Of a stretch of 64,000 bases of DNA, positions 35,868 to 45,546 are shown in pieces. Source of the DNA: Bradyrhizobium manausense. GTDB taxonomy: Bacteria; Pseudomonadota; Alphaproteobacteria; Rhizobiales; Xanthobacteraceae. How positions within the stretch are numbered: position 1 is the stretch's first letter; the number at the start of each line of letters is the position of its first letter. A program made the position numbers and the translations under genes. Where the stretch lies: contig NZ_JAFCKB010000007.1 in the NCBI RefSeq assembly GCF_018130615.1, positions 279,962 to 343,961 of the forward strand, read 5' to 3'. The notes under the pieces are model-generated. The model saw only the letters and a list, made by a program, of their open reading frames with translations, searched no databases and had not been told where the DNA came from.

Positions 35868-35950
35868 CGTCATTCCGGGGCGATGCGAAGCCCCGAACCC
35901 GAAATCTCGAGATTCCAGGTTCGGCTCTTCGGGCCGCCCCGGAATGACGG
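35868..35950. repeat. Palindromic interspersed repeat, family A
   Basis: Third copy of the CGTCATTCCGGGGC ... CCCCGGAATGACGG element (see 1268-1373), in the gap between the caspase gene and the helicase gene, which converge. Confidence 0.75.
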
Positions 35951-35981
35951 AGAAAATAACGAGCCATACAGGTGGACAAAA

Positions 35982-36014
35982 GGTGGGCACGGCGCTTCGC
36001 GCCTTTGCCCACCC
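35982..36014. repeat. Hairpin repeat, family E (GGTGGGC...GCCCACC)
   Basis: Inverted repeat GGTGGGCACGGCGC / GCGCCTTTGCCCACCC around TTC, just beyond the helicase stop. Related units at 20268-20299 and 51997-52115. Confidence 0.6.
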
Positions 36015-36024
36015 TCGGGCAGCG

Positions 36025-37140
36025 TCATACCACTATGCTCAACCGCTTCGCCGCGCGCGTGATGCCGGTGTACAGCCACCGCGCCCGGCTGTCCTGAAAC
36101 GCAAAGCTCTCGTCAAACAGCACGACGTCGTCCCATTGCGAGCCCTGCGATTTGTGCACGGTCAGGACGTAGCCGTAGTCGAACTCGTCATAGGGCTTGC
36201 GCTGCTCCCAGGCGATCTGCTCGACACCGCCCTCGAAGCAATCGGCGCGCACCGAGACTTTCGTCACCTTGTGACCGAAATCCTCGTCCGGCGAGAGCCG
36301 CATCGAGAGGATGCGCGATTTCGAGCGCGAGGTGTTGCGTGACTTCACGCGCCACAGGCCGCCGTTGAACAGGCCCTTCTTGCGGTTGTTGCGCAGGCAC
36401 ACCAGCTTGTCGCCGGCGACCGGAAAGACGTCCTCGATGTTCTGGCGCTGGCGCACCCGCATGTTGTAGGCGCGGCGGGTGTTGTTGCGGCCGACCAGCA
36501 CCTGGTCGGCGCCCATGACGCGATCGGGGTCGAGCTCCTTGCGCGACACCACCTCGCTCTCGCCGTAGCGGCCGATGTCGAGCTCGCGGCCCTCGCGCAC
36601 GTCCATGGACATCCGCACGATCGGATCATCCTGGGCCTGGCGGTGCACCTCGGTCAGCATCGCGTCCGGTTCGGTGTTGGTGAAGAAGCCGCCGCCCTGG
36701 ATCGGCGGCAGCTGTGCAGGATCTCCCAGCACCAAGAGCGGGCAGTCGAACGACATCAGGTCGCGCCCCAATTCGGCGTCGACCATCGAGCATTCGTCGA
36801 TCACGATCAGTTTTGCTTTTGACGCCGGCGCGTCGTCCCACAATTCGAAGCTTGGCTGCTCCTCGCCGGATTCGCGGGCGCGGTAAATCAGCGAATGGAT
36901 GGTGGAGGCCTCGTCGCAACCCTTGTTGCGCATGACGAGAGCCGCCTTGCCGGTGAAGGCGGCGAACTTCACCTCGCCGTCGACGCCTTCGGCGATGTGC
37001 CGCGCCAGCGTCGTCTTGCCGGTGCCGGCAAAGCCGAACAGGCGGAAAATCGGCGGCGTGCCATTGCGGCCGGGCTTGGCCTTCAGCCAATCGCCAACGG
37101 CCTTGAGGGCGGCATCCTGATGCGGGGTGAAAGTGGCCAT
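36025..37140 (-). CDS. RecD/Dda-like ATP-dependent DNA helicase
   Basis: A 371-residue superfamily-1 helicase. Walker A is FGFAGTGKTTLARHIAEG, motif II is LIVIDECSMVD, motif III is VLGDPAQLPPIQG and the C-terminal UvrD-like motif is VLTVHKSQGSQWDDVVLFDE, then YTGITRAAKRL. Size and layout match the short RecD2/Dda-type helicases without nuclease domains that occur in phages and in many bacteria. No RecB/RecC or phage genes are nearby. It is about 100 bases downstream of napC on the same strand in the opposite functional class, so co-expression is unlikely. Confidence 0.9.
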   Translation of the reverse strand: MATFTPHQDAALKAVGDWLKAKPGRNGTPPIFRLFGFAGTGKTTLARHIAEGVDGEVKFAAFTGKAALVMRNKGCDEASTIHSLIYRARESGEEQPSFELWDDAPASKAKLIVIDECSMVDAELGRDLMSFDCPLLVLGDPAQLPPIQGGGFFTNTEPDAMLTEVHRQAQDDPIVRMSMDVREGRELDIGRYGESEVVSRKELDPDRVMGADQVLVGRNNTRRAYNMRVRQRQNIEDVFPVAGDKLVCLRNNRKKGLFNGGLWRVKSRNTSRSKSRILSMRLSPDEDFGHKVTKVSVRADCFEGGVEQIAWEQRKPYDEFDYGYVLTVHKSQGSQWDDVVLFDESFAFQDSRARWLYTGITRAAKRLSIVV

Positions 37141-37240
37141 ATCTGTCTTGAGGAGGGGCGAAACGAGGCGATTCGCCGTCCCCCAAAACTAACCATTCGC
37201 CCCGCTGGTTCAAGCGGGGCGAATCCCGTCGCTTCCGGTC

Positions 37241-37882
37241 CTATTGCCAGCCGGGAACGCCGCGCATGTCGGGCAGATGGTGGGCGATGCCCTTGTGGCA
37301 GTCGATACAGGTCTTTTCGCCGGTGAACAGGAAGCGCTGGTGCGCCACCGAGGCCCGCGGCGATTGCTTGGTGATGTCCATGGAGTCGGCGCTGTGGCAG
37401 TTGCGGCATTCCAGGGAATCGTTGGCCTTGAAGCGCGCCCATTCATGCGCGGCGAGCTCGAGGCGATGATCCTGGAATTTCTCGCGGGTGTCGATCGTGC
37501 CAAAAATCTTGCCCCAGACCTCCTTTGAAGCCTGCATCTTGCGCGCGATCTTGTCGGTCCAGTTGTGGGGGACGTGGCAGTCCGGACAGGTCGCGCGCAC
37601 GCCGGAGCGGTTGCTGAAGTGGATGGTCGACTTCAGCTCGGCGTAGACGTTGTCCTTCATTTCGTGGCAGCCGGTGCAGAACTTCTCGGTGTTGGTCAGT
37701 TCCAGTGCGGTGTTGAAGCCGCCCCAGAAGATCACGCCGGCCATGAAGCCGGCGAGCACCAGCACTCCGAGGCCGAACACCGAGCTTGGCCGGATCAGCA
37801 CCTGCCAGAGCTCGCGCAGAAAGTCCCAGCTTCGCGCGATGAAGCCGCGCTTGGCCTTCAGCTCGTCAGCGGTCGTGGTCAT
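37241..37882 (-). CDS. napC: NapC/NirT-type tetrahaem c-type cytochrome
   Basis: A 213-residue membrane-anchored cytochrome with one N-terminal helix ([18 protein letters not shown]) and four CxxCH haem sites: CTGCH, CPDCH, CRNCH and CIDCH. It passes electrons from quinol to the NapAB nitrate reductase in the periplasm. Its start overlaps the napB stop (ATGA), so translation is coupled. It is the last gene of napEDABC. The start is chosen at MTTTADEL; upstream in-frame residues overlap napB and are arginine-rich. Confidence 0.96.
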   Translation of the reverse strand: MTTTADELKAKRGFIARSWDFLRELWQVLIRPSSVFGLGVLVLAGFMAGVIFWGGFNTALELTNTEKFCTGCHEMKDNVYAELKSTIHFSNRSGVRATCPDCHVPHNWTDKIARKMQASKEVWGKIFGTIDTREKFQDHRLELAAHEWARFKANDSLECRNCHSADSMDITKQSPRASVAHQRFLFTGEKTCIDCHKGIAHHLPDMRGVPGWQ

Positions 37883-38349
37883 CTGCGGCCACCCGGGCTT
37901 GCGCGCGACAGCAGCGTATCGATGTCGGTGAAGTCGTTGCTGACAGGCGGCGTCGCGGTGTTCTGCGGCACGTGGCATTCCGTGCAGAAGAAGCGCCGCG
38001 GCGACATCGAGGCGAGGAACTGACCGTCACGGTCCATGAAATGCGTGATCGAAAGCATCGGCGCCTGCGATTCCGCCGTGCGCGCGCGCGCGTGGCAGGA
38101 CAAGCATTTGTTGCCGTTGAGGTCGATCTGGTAGCCGTCGATGTTGTGGGGGATCACCGGCGGCTGCTCCGGATAGTTGCGCGTCTCCTTCTCGGAGGTG
38201 TTGCGGTTCGGCAGCATCGGCGGCGCCGGACCTTCCTCGTTGAGAGGGGCCGGGCCGCGGAGGCCCGAACTGACGGTTTGCGCGGTCAGTGAACTCGCGC
38301 CAGCCGCGATTGCGCAGGCAAGCAGGGCGATTCCAAATCGTTTCATCAT
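37879..38349 (-). CDS. napB: Periplasmic nitrate reductase dihaem cytochrome subunit
   Basis: A 156-residue periplasmic electron-transfer subunit with signal peptide [20 protein letters not shown] and two c-type haem sites, CLSCH and CTECH, followed by NapB-type [10 protein letters not shown]. It receives electrons from NapC and hands them to NapA. Its ATG overlaps the napA stop codon. Either of two adjacent methionine codons could be the start. Confidence 0.95.
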   Translation of the reverse strand: MMKRFGIALLACAIAAGASSLTAQTVSSGLRGPAPLNEEGPAPPMLPNRNTSEKETRNYPEQPPVIPHNIDGYQIDLNGNKCLSCHARARTAESQAPMLSITHFMDRDGQFLASMSPRRFFCTECHVPQNTATPPVSNDFTDIDTLLSRASPGGRR

Positions 38350-40859
38350 GATACGTTCACCCGCTCGATGCGCACGGCGCATTTCTTGAAGTCGGTCTGC
38401 AAGGAGATCGGATCGGTGGCGTCGAGCGTCACCTTGTTGATCAGCTTGGATTCGTCGAACCACGGCACGAACACGAGGCCCCGCGGCGGCCGGTCGCGGC
38501 CGCGCGTCTCGACGCGGGCGCGGATGAAGCCGCGGCGCGAGACGACCTTGACTTCATCCCCGCGCCGGAGCTTGGCTTCCTGCGCGTCGTCGGGATGCAT
38601 GAAGCATACGGCCTCCGGGAACGCCTTGTAGAGCTCGGGCACGCGGCGCGTCATGGTGCCGGAATGCCAGTGCTCCAGCACGCGGCCGGTCGAGAGCCAG
38701 AACGGGTATTCATTGTCGGGCGATTCCGCCGGCGGCTCGTAAGGCAGGGCGAAGATGCGCGCCTTGCCGTCGGGGTAGCCGTAGAACTGCACGTCGGTGC
38801 CCTGCTTGACGTAGGGGTCGCTGCCCTCGCGGAAGCGCCATTTGGTTTCCTGGCCGTTGACGACGGGCCAGCGCAGGCCGCGCTCGCGGTGATAGGTCTC
38901 GAACGGCGCGAGGTCATGGCCATGGCCGCGGCCGAACGAGGCGTATTCCTCGAACAGGCCCTTATGGACGTAGAAACCAAACGCCTTGGACTCGTCGTTG
39001 AGGTAGCCCGCCTCGATGTCGGAGACCGGGAATTTGTCGACCTGGCCGTTCTTGTAGAGCACGTCGAACAGCGTCTTGCCGCGCACCTCCGGCTTCTTGG
39101 CAATCAGCTCCTCCGGCCAGACTTCCTCGATCTTGAAGCGCTTGGAGAACTCCATGACCTGCCAGAGATCGGATTTGGATTCGCCGGGGGCGGCGACGAG
39201 CTGATGCCAGAACTGCGTGCGGCGTTCGGCATTGCCGTAGGCGCCTTCCTTCTCCACCCACATCGCGGTCGGCAGGATCAGATCGGCGGCGAGCGCCGTG
39301 ACCGACGGATAGGCGTCCGAGACCACAATGAAATTGTCGGGGTTGCGGAAGCCCGGATAAGTCTCCTCGTTGGCGTTGGGGCCGGCCTGGATGTTGTTGT
39401 TGACCTGCACCCAATAGGCGTTGATCAGGCCGTCTTTCAGCATCCGGCTTTGCAGCACGGCGTGCGCGCCGGGCTTGTCGGGAATGGTGCCTTCGGGCAA
39501 CTGCCAGATGTGCTCGGCCTTGGCGCGGTGCTCCTTGTTGGTCACCACCATGTCGGCGGGCAGGCGGTGCGAGAAGGTGCCGACCTCGCGCGCGGTACCG
39601 CAGGCCGAAGGTTGTCCGGTCAGCGAGAACGGGCTGTTGCCGGGCGAGGAGATCTTTCCGGTCAGAAGGTGGATGTTGTAGACGAGATTGTTGCACCAGA
39701 CGCCGCGGGTGTGCTGGTTGAAGCCCATGGTCCAGAACGAGACCACCTTGGTCTTGGGATCGGCATAGAGCTCGGCGAGCGCCTCGAGCCGGTTCAGCGG
39801 CACGCCGGACATCTGCGCCGCCTTCTCCAGCGTGTAGTCCGAGACGAACTTGACGTACTCGTCATAGGTCATGTCGGTGGAGTCGTTGGCCTTCGCCGCA
39901 CCGGTCGCCTTCTTCTGCAGCGGATGCTCGGGCCGCAGGCCGTAACCGATGTCGGTCTGGCCGCGCCGGAACGTGGTGTGCGCGGCGACGAAATCCTTGT
40001 TGACCCTGTTGGTCTTGATGATGTGGTTGGCGATGGCGTTGAGGATGTAGAGATCGGTCTGCGGCTTGAACACCATGCCGATGTCGGCGAGATCGAACGA
40101 GCGGTGCTCGAAGGTGGAGAGCACGGCGACGCGGACATGCGGAGCGGAAAGCCGGCGGTCGGCGAGGCGCGTCCACAGGATGGGATGCATCTCCGCCATG
40201 TTGGAGCCCCACAGCACGAAGGCGTCGGTGGCCTCGATGTCGTCATAGCAGCCGGGAGGCTCGTCGATGCCGAAGGTGCGCATCATGCCGGCAACGGCCG
40301 AGGCCATGCAGTGGCGGGCATTGGGATCGATGTTGTTGGTGCGGAAGCCGGCCTTGAACAGCTTCGAGGCGGCATAGCCTTCCCAGATCGTCCACTGGCC
40401 GGAGCCGAACATGGCGACGCCGTTCGGCCCGCGCTTCTTCATCGCCTCCTTCCACTTCACCTCCATGATGTCGAAGGCTTCATTCCAGGACACCGGCGTG
40501 AAGTCGCCGTTCTTGTCGTACTTTCCGCCCGTCTTGCGCAGCATCGGCTGCGTCAGGCGATCATGGCCGTACATGATCTTGGAGAGGAAATAGCCCTTGA
40601 CGCAGTTCAGGCCGCGATTGACCTCGGCCTTGATGTCGCCGTGGGTGGCGACGACGCGGTTGTCCTTGGTCGCGACCATCACGGAGCAGCCGGTGCCGCA
40701 GAAGCGGCAGGCGGCCTTGTCCCATTTCAGTTCGTTGTTGTCGCGTTCGGTGACGAGATTGGCGGCGAGCGCCGGTGCCGGGAGCCCAGCGGCAGCCGCT
40801 GCGATCGCGGCGGCCTCCAGCTTCAGCATCTGGCGGCGGTCGAGCTTTGGCGATGTCAT
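38346..40859 (-). CDS. napA: Periplasmic nitrate reductase catalytic subunit
   Basis: An 837-residue molybdoenzyme of the DMSO reductase family. The Tat leader is [20 protein letters not shown]. The [4Fe-4S] site uses C51, C54, C58 (ACRFCGTGC) and C86 (GLNCVKGY), and the molybdenum ligand is C184 ([17 protein letters not shown]). It reduces nitrate to nitrite in the periplasm using two bis-MGD cofactors. All expected residues are intact. In Bradyrhizobium, Nap is both the denitrification and the anaerobic nitrate-respiration enzyme. The gene is third in napEDABC. Confidence 0.98.
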   Translation of the reverse strand: MTSPKLDRRQMLKLEAAAIAAAAAGLPAPALAANLVTERDNNELKWDKAACRFCGTGCSVMVATKDNRVVATHGDIKAEVNRGLNCVKGYFLSKIMYGHDRLTQPMLRKTGGKYDKNGDFTPVSWNEAFDIMEVKWKEAMKKRGPNGVAMFGSGQWTIWEGYAASKLFKAGFRTNNIDPNARHCMASAVAGMMRTFGIDEPPGCYDDIEATDAFVLWGSNMAEMHPILWTRLADRRLSAPHVRVAVLSTFEHRSFDLADIGMVFKPQTDLYILNAIANHIIKTNRVNKDFVAAHTTFRRGQTDIGYGLRPEHPLQKKATGAAKANDSTDMTYDEYVKFVSDYTLEKAAQMSGVPLNRLEALAELYADPKTKVVSFWTMGFNQHTRGVWCNNLVYNIHLLTGKISSPGNSPFSLTGQPSACGTAREVGTFSHRLPADMVVTNKEHRAKAEHIWQLPEGTIPDKPGAHAVLQSRMLKDGLINAYWVQVNNNIQAGPNANEETYPGFRNPDNFIVVSDAYPSVTALAADLILPTAMWVEKEGAYGNAERRTQFWHQLVAAPGESKSDLWQVMEFSKRFKIEEVWPEELIAKKPEVRGKTLFDVLYKNGQVDKFPVSDIEAGYLNDESKAFGFYVHKGLFEEYASFGRGHGHDLAPFETYHRERGLRWPVVNGQETKWRFREGSDPYVKQGTDVQFYGYPDGKARIFALPYEPPAESPDNEYPFWLSTGRVLEHWHSGTMTRRVPELYKAFPEAVCFMHPDDAQEAKLRRGDEVKVVSRRGFIRARVETRGRDRPPRGLVFVPWFDESKLINKVTLDATDPISLQTDFKKCAVRIERVNVS

Positions 40860-40875
40860 GATGGCTCTTCCTGAC

Positions 40876-41190
40876 TCAGGCGGTTTCGATGGCGTGGAAG
40901 ACCAGCGCTGCGGAATAGACGTCTCCCAGCGACTGGATGGTGTTGAGCATGGTGCCGAGGCTGCCGGCGTCCGGCGCTTCGGTCACGACGACGAGTTTCC
41001 CGCGCGCATCGCGGGCATGAATCTCGCAGCCGGGAAGCGCGGCGATCTCGGCTTCCAGCTCGACGAGGCGCTCGGGGCGCGCCTGCACGACGATGCTGGC
41101 GATCTCGCAGCCGGGCGGAGCGATGACGCGCTCGGCGCTGAGCACCCGGCCGGTGATCAATGCACGGCGGTTGAGTGTGGGGTGGGCCAT
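40876..41190 (-). CDS. napD: NapD chaperone for NapA export
   Basis: A 104-residue cytoplasmic chaperone that binds the NapA twin-arginine leader and prevents premature export. The ferredoxin-like NapD pattern is visible: [40 protein letters not shown] and [20 protein letters not shown]. The start is the methionine before AHPTLNRR; 26 bases separate it from napE. Confidence 0.93.
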   Translation of the reverse strand: MAHPTLNRRALITGRVLSAERVIAPPGCEIASIVVQARPERLVELEAEIAALPGCEIHARDARGKLVVVTEAPDAGSLGTMLNTIQSLGDVYSAALVFHAIETA

Positions 41191-41216
41191 GATGCCTGTC
41201 TTTCGCTGTGAGGAGA

Positions 41217-41402
41217 TCAATGCGGGGAAGCGGGTGGGCCGGGAGGCCCTGCGAACATCTGGTAGATCCAGACGCCGAGCCCGTAAGAGCCGACCGTTCC
41301 GACGGCGAGGACGGGCATCACGACCGCGGTCAGGAACAGGAAAGCAAAAATCTCCATGCGCTTACGGCGCACGCGCGACATCGTGTCGTCAGGGGCCGAC
41401 AT
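41217..41402 (-). CDS. napE: NapE membrane subunit
   Basis: A 61-residue single-pass protein, first of the nap operon. It starts MSAPDDTMSRVRRKRMEIFA and its membrane helix FAFLFLTAVVMPVLAVGTVG is followed by SYGLGVWIYQMFAGPPGPP, typical of NapE. Function in the complex is not well defined. An FNR-type palindrome 91 bases upstream drives the operon. Confidence 0.92.
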   Translation of the reverse strand: MSAPDDTMSRVRRKRMEIFAFLFLTAVVMPVLAVGTVGSYGLGVWIYQMFAGPPGPPASPH

Positions 41403-41492
41403 ATTCGGACTCTCTGAAAAAGTATGGGGAATCGGGACGGCATCCGGGCCGTTGCCTTGTCGTACTTTTGATACGTTCGAGCCGCTAACGCG

Positions 41493-41506
41493 TTGATCTG
41501 GATCAA
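41493..41506 (-). promoter_or_regulatory. FNR/FixK2 box upstream of napEDABC
   Basis: TTGATCTGGATCAA is a perfect TTGAT-N4-ATCAA palindrome. Its near edge is 91 bases upstream of napE and 165 bases from the divergent luciferase-like gene. Confidence 0.85.
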
Positions 41507-41670
41507 CCTGTCGAGTTCGCCGCAGGCTGTAGCGCGCGCCGGAATCGGGCTGTCATGGCCACGTGCGGGCGAAGCATCCATCTGCCGGGCGGCGGAATTG
41601 CGACTGCGTAGACAGCGTCGCCTCACGCATTAAGATGACGCTAACAACAATAATGCGGGAGAGCGAAGTC

Positions 41671-42876
41671 ATGAAGTTCGGCATCTTCTACGAGCTGCAA
41701 CTGCCGCGGCCCTGGGTGGCCGGCGACGAGCTCACCCTCTACCAGAACGCACTCTCGCAGATGGAACTTGCCGACAAGCTCGGCTACGACCATGCCTGGG
41801 TCGTCGAGCATCACTTCCTCGAGGAATATTCGCACTCGCCTTCGCCGGAATCCTTCCTCGCCGCCGCCAGCCAGCGCACCAAGAACATCCGCCTCGGCCA
41901 CGGCATCCTCCAGCTCACCACCAACCATCCGGCTCGAATTGCCGAGCGCGTCGCGGTGCTCGATCTCTTGTCCAACGGCCGCTGCGAATTCGGCATGGGC
42001 GAGAGCGCGTCGATCACCGAGCTCACGCCGTTCGGCCGCGACATGGAGACCAAGAAGGAAGTGTTCGAGGAGGCCGTCGCGGCAATCTTCCCGATGTTCA
42101 GGGATGCCGGCAGCGAGCATCACGGCAAGTATTTCGACATCCCCTTGCGCAACGTCGTGCCGAAGCCGGTGCAGAAGCCGCATCCGCCGCTTTGGATGGC
42201 ATGCTCGCAGCTGCCGACCATCGAGCGCGCCGGCCGCCATGGGTTTGGCGCGCTCGGCTTCCAGTTCGTCAGCGCCGACGCCGCGCATGCCTGGGTGCAT
42301 GCTTATTACAACGCGATGACCAAAAGGCTGCACAAGCTCGCCGATTACGAGATCAATCCGAATATGGCGCTGGTGTCGTTCTTCATGTGCGCCAGGACCG
42401 ACGAGGAGGCACGTGCGCGCGCCGACGGTGCCACCTTCTTCCAGTTCGCGCTACGCTTCTACGGCGCCTCGCAGAACCGCCAGCGGCCTGCGCCCTACAC
42501 CGTCAATATGTGGGACGAATACAACAAGTGGAAGCGCGACAATCCGGAGGCGCAGGAGGCCGCGCTGCGCGGCGGCTTGATCGGCTCGCCCGAGACGATC
42601 CGCAAGAAGCTGAAGCGATTCCAGAGCTCGCACATCGACCAGGTGATCCTGCTGAATCAAGCGGGCAAGAACAGCCATGAGCACATCTGCGAATCGCTCG
42701 AGCTGTTCGGCCGCGAGGTGATGCCGGCGTTTCAGAACGATCCGGCGCAGGCCGCCTGGAAGCAGGGTGTGATGAGCGGTGAGATCATGCTGGAAGAGAT
42801 CGACACCGAAGCCTTTACGGATCGCTACGGCAAGCTCGCGATCAATGTCGCGCCGGCGAAAGCGGCGGCGGGGTAG
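41671..42876 (+). CDS. LLM class flavin-dependent oxidoreductase (bacterial luciferase-like)
   Basis: A 401-residue F420/FMN-type monooxygenase with a TIM barrel. Motifs include MKFGIFYELQLPRPW, LGYDHAWVVEHHFLEEYSHS, LGHGILQLTTNHPARIAERV, LSNGRCEFGMGESASI and, later, GLIGSPETIRKKLKRF. The VEHHF motif is typical of LLM proteins. It starts at ATG after GGGAGAG. Substrate unknown. It is divergent from nap and separated from it by an FNR-type site, so a link to nitrate metabolism is possible but not shown. Confidence 0.9.
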   Translation: MKFGIFYELQLPRPWVAGDELTLYQNALSQMELADKLGYDHAWVVEHHFLEEYSHSPSPESFLAAASQRTKNIRLGHGILQLTTNHPARIAERVAVLDLLSNGRCEFGMGESASITELTPFGRDMETKKEVFEEAVAAIFPMFRDAGSEHHGKYFDIPLRNVVPKPVQKPHPPLWMACSQLPTIERAGRHGFGALGFQFVSADAAHAWVHAYYNAMTKRLHKLADYEINPNMALVSFFMCARTDEEARARADGATFFQFALRFYGASQNRQRPAPYTVNMWDEYNKWKRDNPEAQEAALRGGLIGSPETIRKKLKRFQSSHIDQVILLNQAGKNSHEHICESLELFGREVMPAFQNDPAQAAWKQGVMSGEIMLEEIDTEAFTDRYGKLAINVAPAKAAAG

Positions 42877-42920
42877 AGCATCACGCGGTTTTGCATGTAG
42901 ACGCACACGGCTTCAACATC

Positions 42921-43061
42921 GTCGTCCTGGCGAAAGCCAGGACCCATACCGCGGAATCTATCGGTGGTGCGAGCTAGCCGTGCCGAACGAAGAATCGTCG
43001 CTAAACTGCTCCCTGGGGTCATCGCGACCAGCGCTGGGGTCCGGACTTTCGCCAGGACGAC
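42921..43061. repeat. Interspersed repeat, family D
   Basis: Begins GTCGTCCTGGCGAAAGCCAG, continues GACCCATACCGCGGAATCTA and contains TCGCTAAACT; ends TTTCGCCAGGACGACC. A divergent copy is at 59793-59934, sharing GGACCCATACCGCG and ATCTATCG. Ends are inverted copies of each other. Confidence 0.75.
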
Positions 43062-43149
43062 CCAGTGGGGATGCAGGGCCGCGAGGCGCCTTCCGGCCTG
43101 CGGCCCGTGCTGATATTCTCTCGCAAACGATGTCTTGCGGAGGCAACCA

Positions 43150-43875
43150 ATGCGGTCCCACGGGATGGCCCCAAACCCAGCGACGGCCGACGTCACGCCC
43201 GCGGTGCTTGCCATCGGCCGGGCGGACTTCCCAAACATCCTCATCGACACGCTGCGCCGGCAGGCCGGCGTCGGCCATTGCATGGTGTTCGCGCTGACGC
43301 GCGCCGGCGCGGCGCGCTGCCTGCTCGATGCCGGCAACATCCCGACCGGCAGCGATCTCGGCGCCGCCTATGCCGGCCAGTTCCACGAATTCGATCCCAA
43401 CCGGGATATGCTGTTCGAGGCTGAGGCCGGCGCGCCGATCATGCTGCCATCGTTCTCGCCGCACATGTATGGCGCGCGCTACCGAAAAATCTTCTTCAAC
43501 GACTCCGACATCGTCGACAAATGCGCCACCGCGATCTGGACCGGCGACACCTGCTTCTATGTCAATTTCTACCGCATCACGTCCCAGGGCCGCTTCGGCG
43601 ATGCCGAGCGTGCCCGGCTTCAAACAATTGCGCCGGCGATTGGCGCCTGCGTCGCACGTCATTTCCAAGAGGCCGCGGCTGCTGCGCCCGACCAGAACCT
43701 CGCTGCGCTGTTTGCGACGCGCACACCCCTCTCCGCGCTGACGCCGCGCGAGCAGGAGGTCTGCCGCCGGTCCGCGTGCCCTGAACTGAGGGGGCGGGGG
43801 ATTGACGCCGGGCGACCTGCGGCCCTGCCGGATGCCGAGAGCAGCCTTTTGACCCAAAGCGGGAGCCACCGATGA
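43150..43875 (+). CDS. LuxR-family regulator with missing HTH (probable pseudogene)
   Basis: A 241-residue protein starting at ATG after GGAGG. The N-terminal ~200 residues form a sensor-like domain (NILIDTLRRQAGVGHCMVFA ... DTCFYVNFYRI). At ~204 the LuxR HTH begins as PLSALTPREQEVCRR, but the frame then runs into SACPELRGRGIDAG and stops about 30 residues later. The recognition helix (normally about 50 further residues) is absent in all frames downstream, so a deletion rather than a simple frameshift is likely. DNA binding is probably lost; it may be non-functional or a sensor-only remnant. Confidence 0.6.
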   Translation: MRSHGMAPNPATADVTPAVLAIGRADFPNILIDTLRRQAGVGHCMVFALTRAGAARCLLDAGNIPTGSDLGAAYAGQFHEFDPNRDMLFEAEAGAPIMLPSFSPHMYGARYRKIFFNDSDIVDKCATAIWTGDTCFYVNFYRITSQGRFGDAERARLQTIAPAIGACVARHFQEAAAAAPDQNLAALFATRTPLSALTPREQEVCRRSACPELRGRGIDAGRPAALPDAESSLLTQSGSHR

Positions 43876-44004
43876 TCGGCGATGCAGAAAATCGGCTCCC
43901 GTTCACCACATCTAAACCTTAAGATTTTACAAAGGGGAGTTCACCACAGGCCGCAGGAACATGCGAACAGCCTTCGTACAGAAGCCATCCATGGACTTCG
44001 GGCA

Positions 44005-45051
44005 ATGAAGGTTTTGCAGACCAGCTGCATCGTGGCTGTTATCGCAGCCGTGGGACTTTATCTGGCCAACGGAAACATACCGGCCGCGACGGTGCCGGAT
44101 GTCATGCCGGAAGCGGCGGCGAACGTGGCAGCTCCCTCGAACATGGCGGCTCCTGCGAACATGGTGGCGCCCGCGCTTTACGCTGAGGCATCCGCCAGAC
44201 TTGCGGCAGCGCTGCGGGCAGGAAGAGCAGAGCTTGGCTCGGTGACGTCAGCAGGTTCCGGGCCGTTGAGCACGGGAGCCGAAATCGCTGATGATCCCGC
44301 CGCGCCGAAATTGGCTTCGTTGGGACAGGATGTCGTCCAGCCGCTGCCGGCAGCACGCGATGCGTCCGACGATGCCCCCAAAGCGGCGCTGACGCAGGAT
44401 TTCCGTTATCTGATCTACTACATCTGGTCCGAACTGCCGCCCGCCGAGAAACCGGCGGAGATCGTCTTGCGTTCGTTCAAGGACATCCCGGTTGGAACGC
44501 CGGCCGAAGAGATCAAGCGCGCTTCCGACGCGTTTGGTCTCGATTTCAATTTCATGATGGCGGTTGCCAAGATCGAATCCGGATTCAACCCCAATCAACG
44601 CACCGGGTCGTATATCGGCCTGTTTCAGCTGAGCAAGTATGAGTTCGGCAAGTTCGGCTCCGGGCAGATTCTCAGTCCGCGCGACAACGCCGTTGCGGCC
44701 GCCTACAAGGTCATTACCGAAGGCGTCCTGTTCGAGTGGATCACGCACCGGAAGCCGGACATGAGCGATCTTTACCTGATCCATCAGCAGGGCTGGGAAG
44801 GCGCCGCTGAGCACATCAGCCGGCCTGCTCGCACGGCCTGGAAATCCATGTGCGCCACCGGCGAAGGCAAGGAGAAGGGCGAGAGGTGGTGCAAACGCGC
44901 GATCTGGGGCAATGCACTCCCGGCGTTCAAGCGTACCTGGAAATCGGTGGACAACGTGACTTCAGAGGCGTTCGTCGGCATGTGGCGCGGCCGGGTCGCC
45001 GAATTCTACACGAAATACGTGGCGACCGCCGCTGCGGCGGCAAATCAGTAG
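44005..45051 (+). CDS. Lytic transglycosylase (SLT domain), exported
   Basis: A 348-residue protein with N-terminal membrane anchor or signal (VLQTSCIVAVIAAVGLYLA). An alanine/proline-rich linker follows (about 28-100, with repeated AAPSNM/AAPANM units). The SLT-like domain is marked by FNFMMAVAKIESGFNPNQRT (catalytic Glu in KIESGF) and GSYIGLFQLSKYEF. Late conserved segments are YLIHQQGWEGAAEHIS and NVTSEAFVGMWRGRVAEFY. It likely cleaves peptidoglycan for envelope or appendage assembly. Residues upstream of the chosen ATG are hydrophilic and unlike a leader. Confidence 0.85.
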   Translation: MKVLQTSCIVAVIAAVGLYLANGNIPAATVPDVMPEAAANVAAPSNMAAPANMVAPALYAEASARLAAALRAGRAELGSVTSAGSGPLSTGAEIADDPAAPKLASLGQDVVQPLPAARDASDDAPKAALTQDFRYLIYYIWSELPPAEKPAEIVLRSFKDIPVGTPAEEIKRASDAFGLDFNFMMAVAKIESGFNPNQRTGSYIGLFQLSKYEFGKFGSGQILSPRDNAVAAAYKVITEGVLFEWITHRKPDMSDLYLIHQQGWEGAAEHISRPARTAWKSMCATGEGKEKGERWCKRAIWGNALPAFKRTWKSVDNVTSEAFVGMWRGRVAEFYTKYVATAAAAANQ

Positions 45052-45546
45052 TTTCGTTGTCGGCAGAGTCGTCGCATTTTCCGGCAAAACGCGCGGCGAC
45101 CTGCAAGTCGCGAAGTCGTTAGAGGAACGGTGCGGCTCGACGGCCGCAGGTCCTCCACCGCGGCACGATCAAGCATTGGAGAGGAGCCGAATTTTGGTGG
45201 CTTGCTCAACCGTCTGGTTGATGACCGATCGTCGTCCCGGAGTCAGGCTGTGGCTGGGCATCTCCGAGGCAGGCCCAGCGGAAGCATTCATGCCGACGTC
45301 CATTCCAGCACGAACCATTTACACAAGCCAAGCTGTCCGCTCACAAGTTGAACGCGATAGAATGGAAGCTGTCGTTCTTTTCCTGACGGTCAGCCTGCTG
45401 ACGGCACTAGTCGCTGTCATCTCCAATACGCAGGGAGTGTGGCTCTAACGCGCTCCTGCGCCGCTGGTCGTTGTCCCACCCCATGTCTCAGTGTTTGCTG
45501 TTGTGAGACGCGCAGACAACCCTCCGCGCTGATGCCGCTTCTGCCC
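45052..45546. other. Gap of 495 bases with little recognisable content
   Basis: No recognisable gene or repeat. A 28-codon ORF at 45362-45448 (MEAVVLFLTVSLLTALVAVI ...) could encode a one-helix membrane peptide but lacks a ribosome-binding site, so it is not called. Other frames give only short arginine/serine-rich shadows. Confidence 0.4.

Noticed and set aside
38595-40874. 759-codon open frame on the plus strand opposite napA
   Set aside because: napA on the minus strand has all ligands and motifs. The opposite frame is open only because of high GC at third positions, with a histidine/valine/glycine-rich product lacking any family signature.
43860-43901. Terminator after the truncated LuxR gene
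   Set aside because: CGGGAGCC and GGCTCCCG can pair, but the loop is about 26 bases and no U-run follows, so it is not called.
45362-45448. 28-codon hydrophobic peptide
   Set aside because: No ribosome-binding site and no family; kept only as a note in the gap entry.
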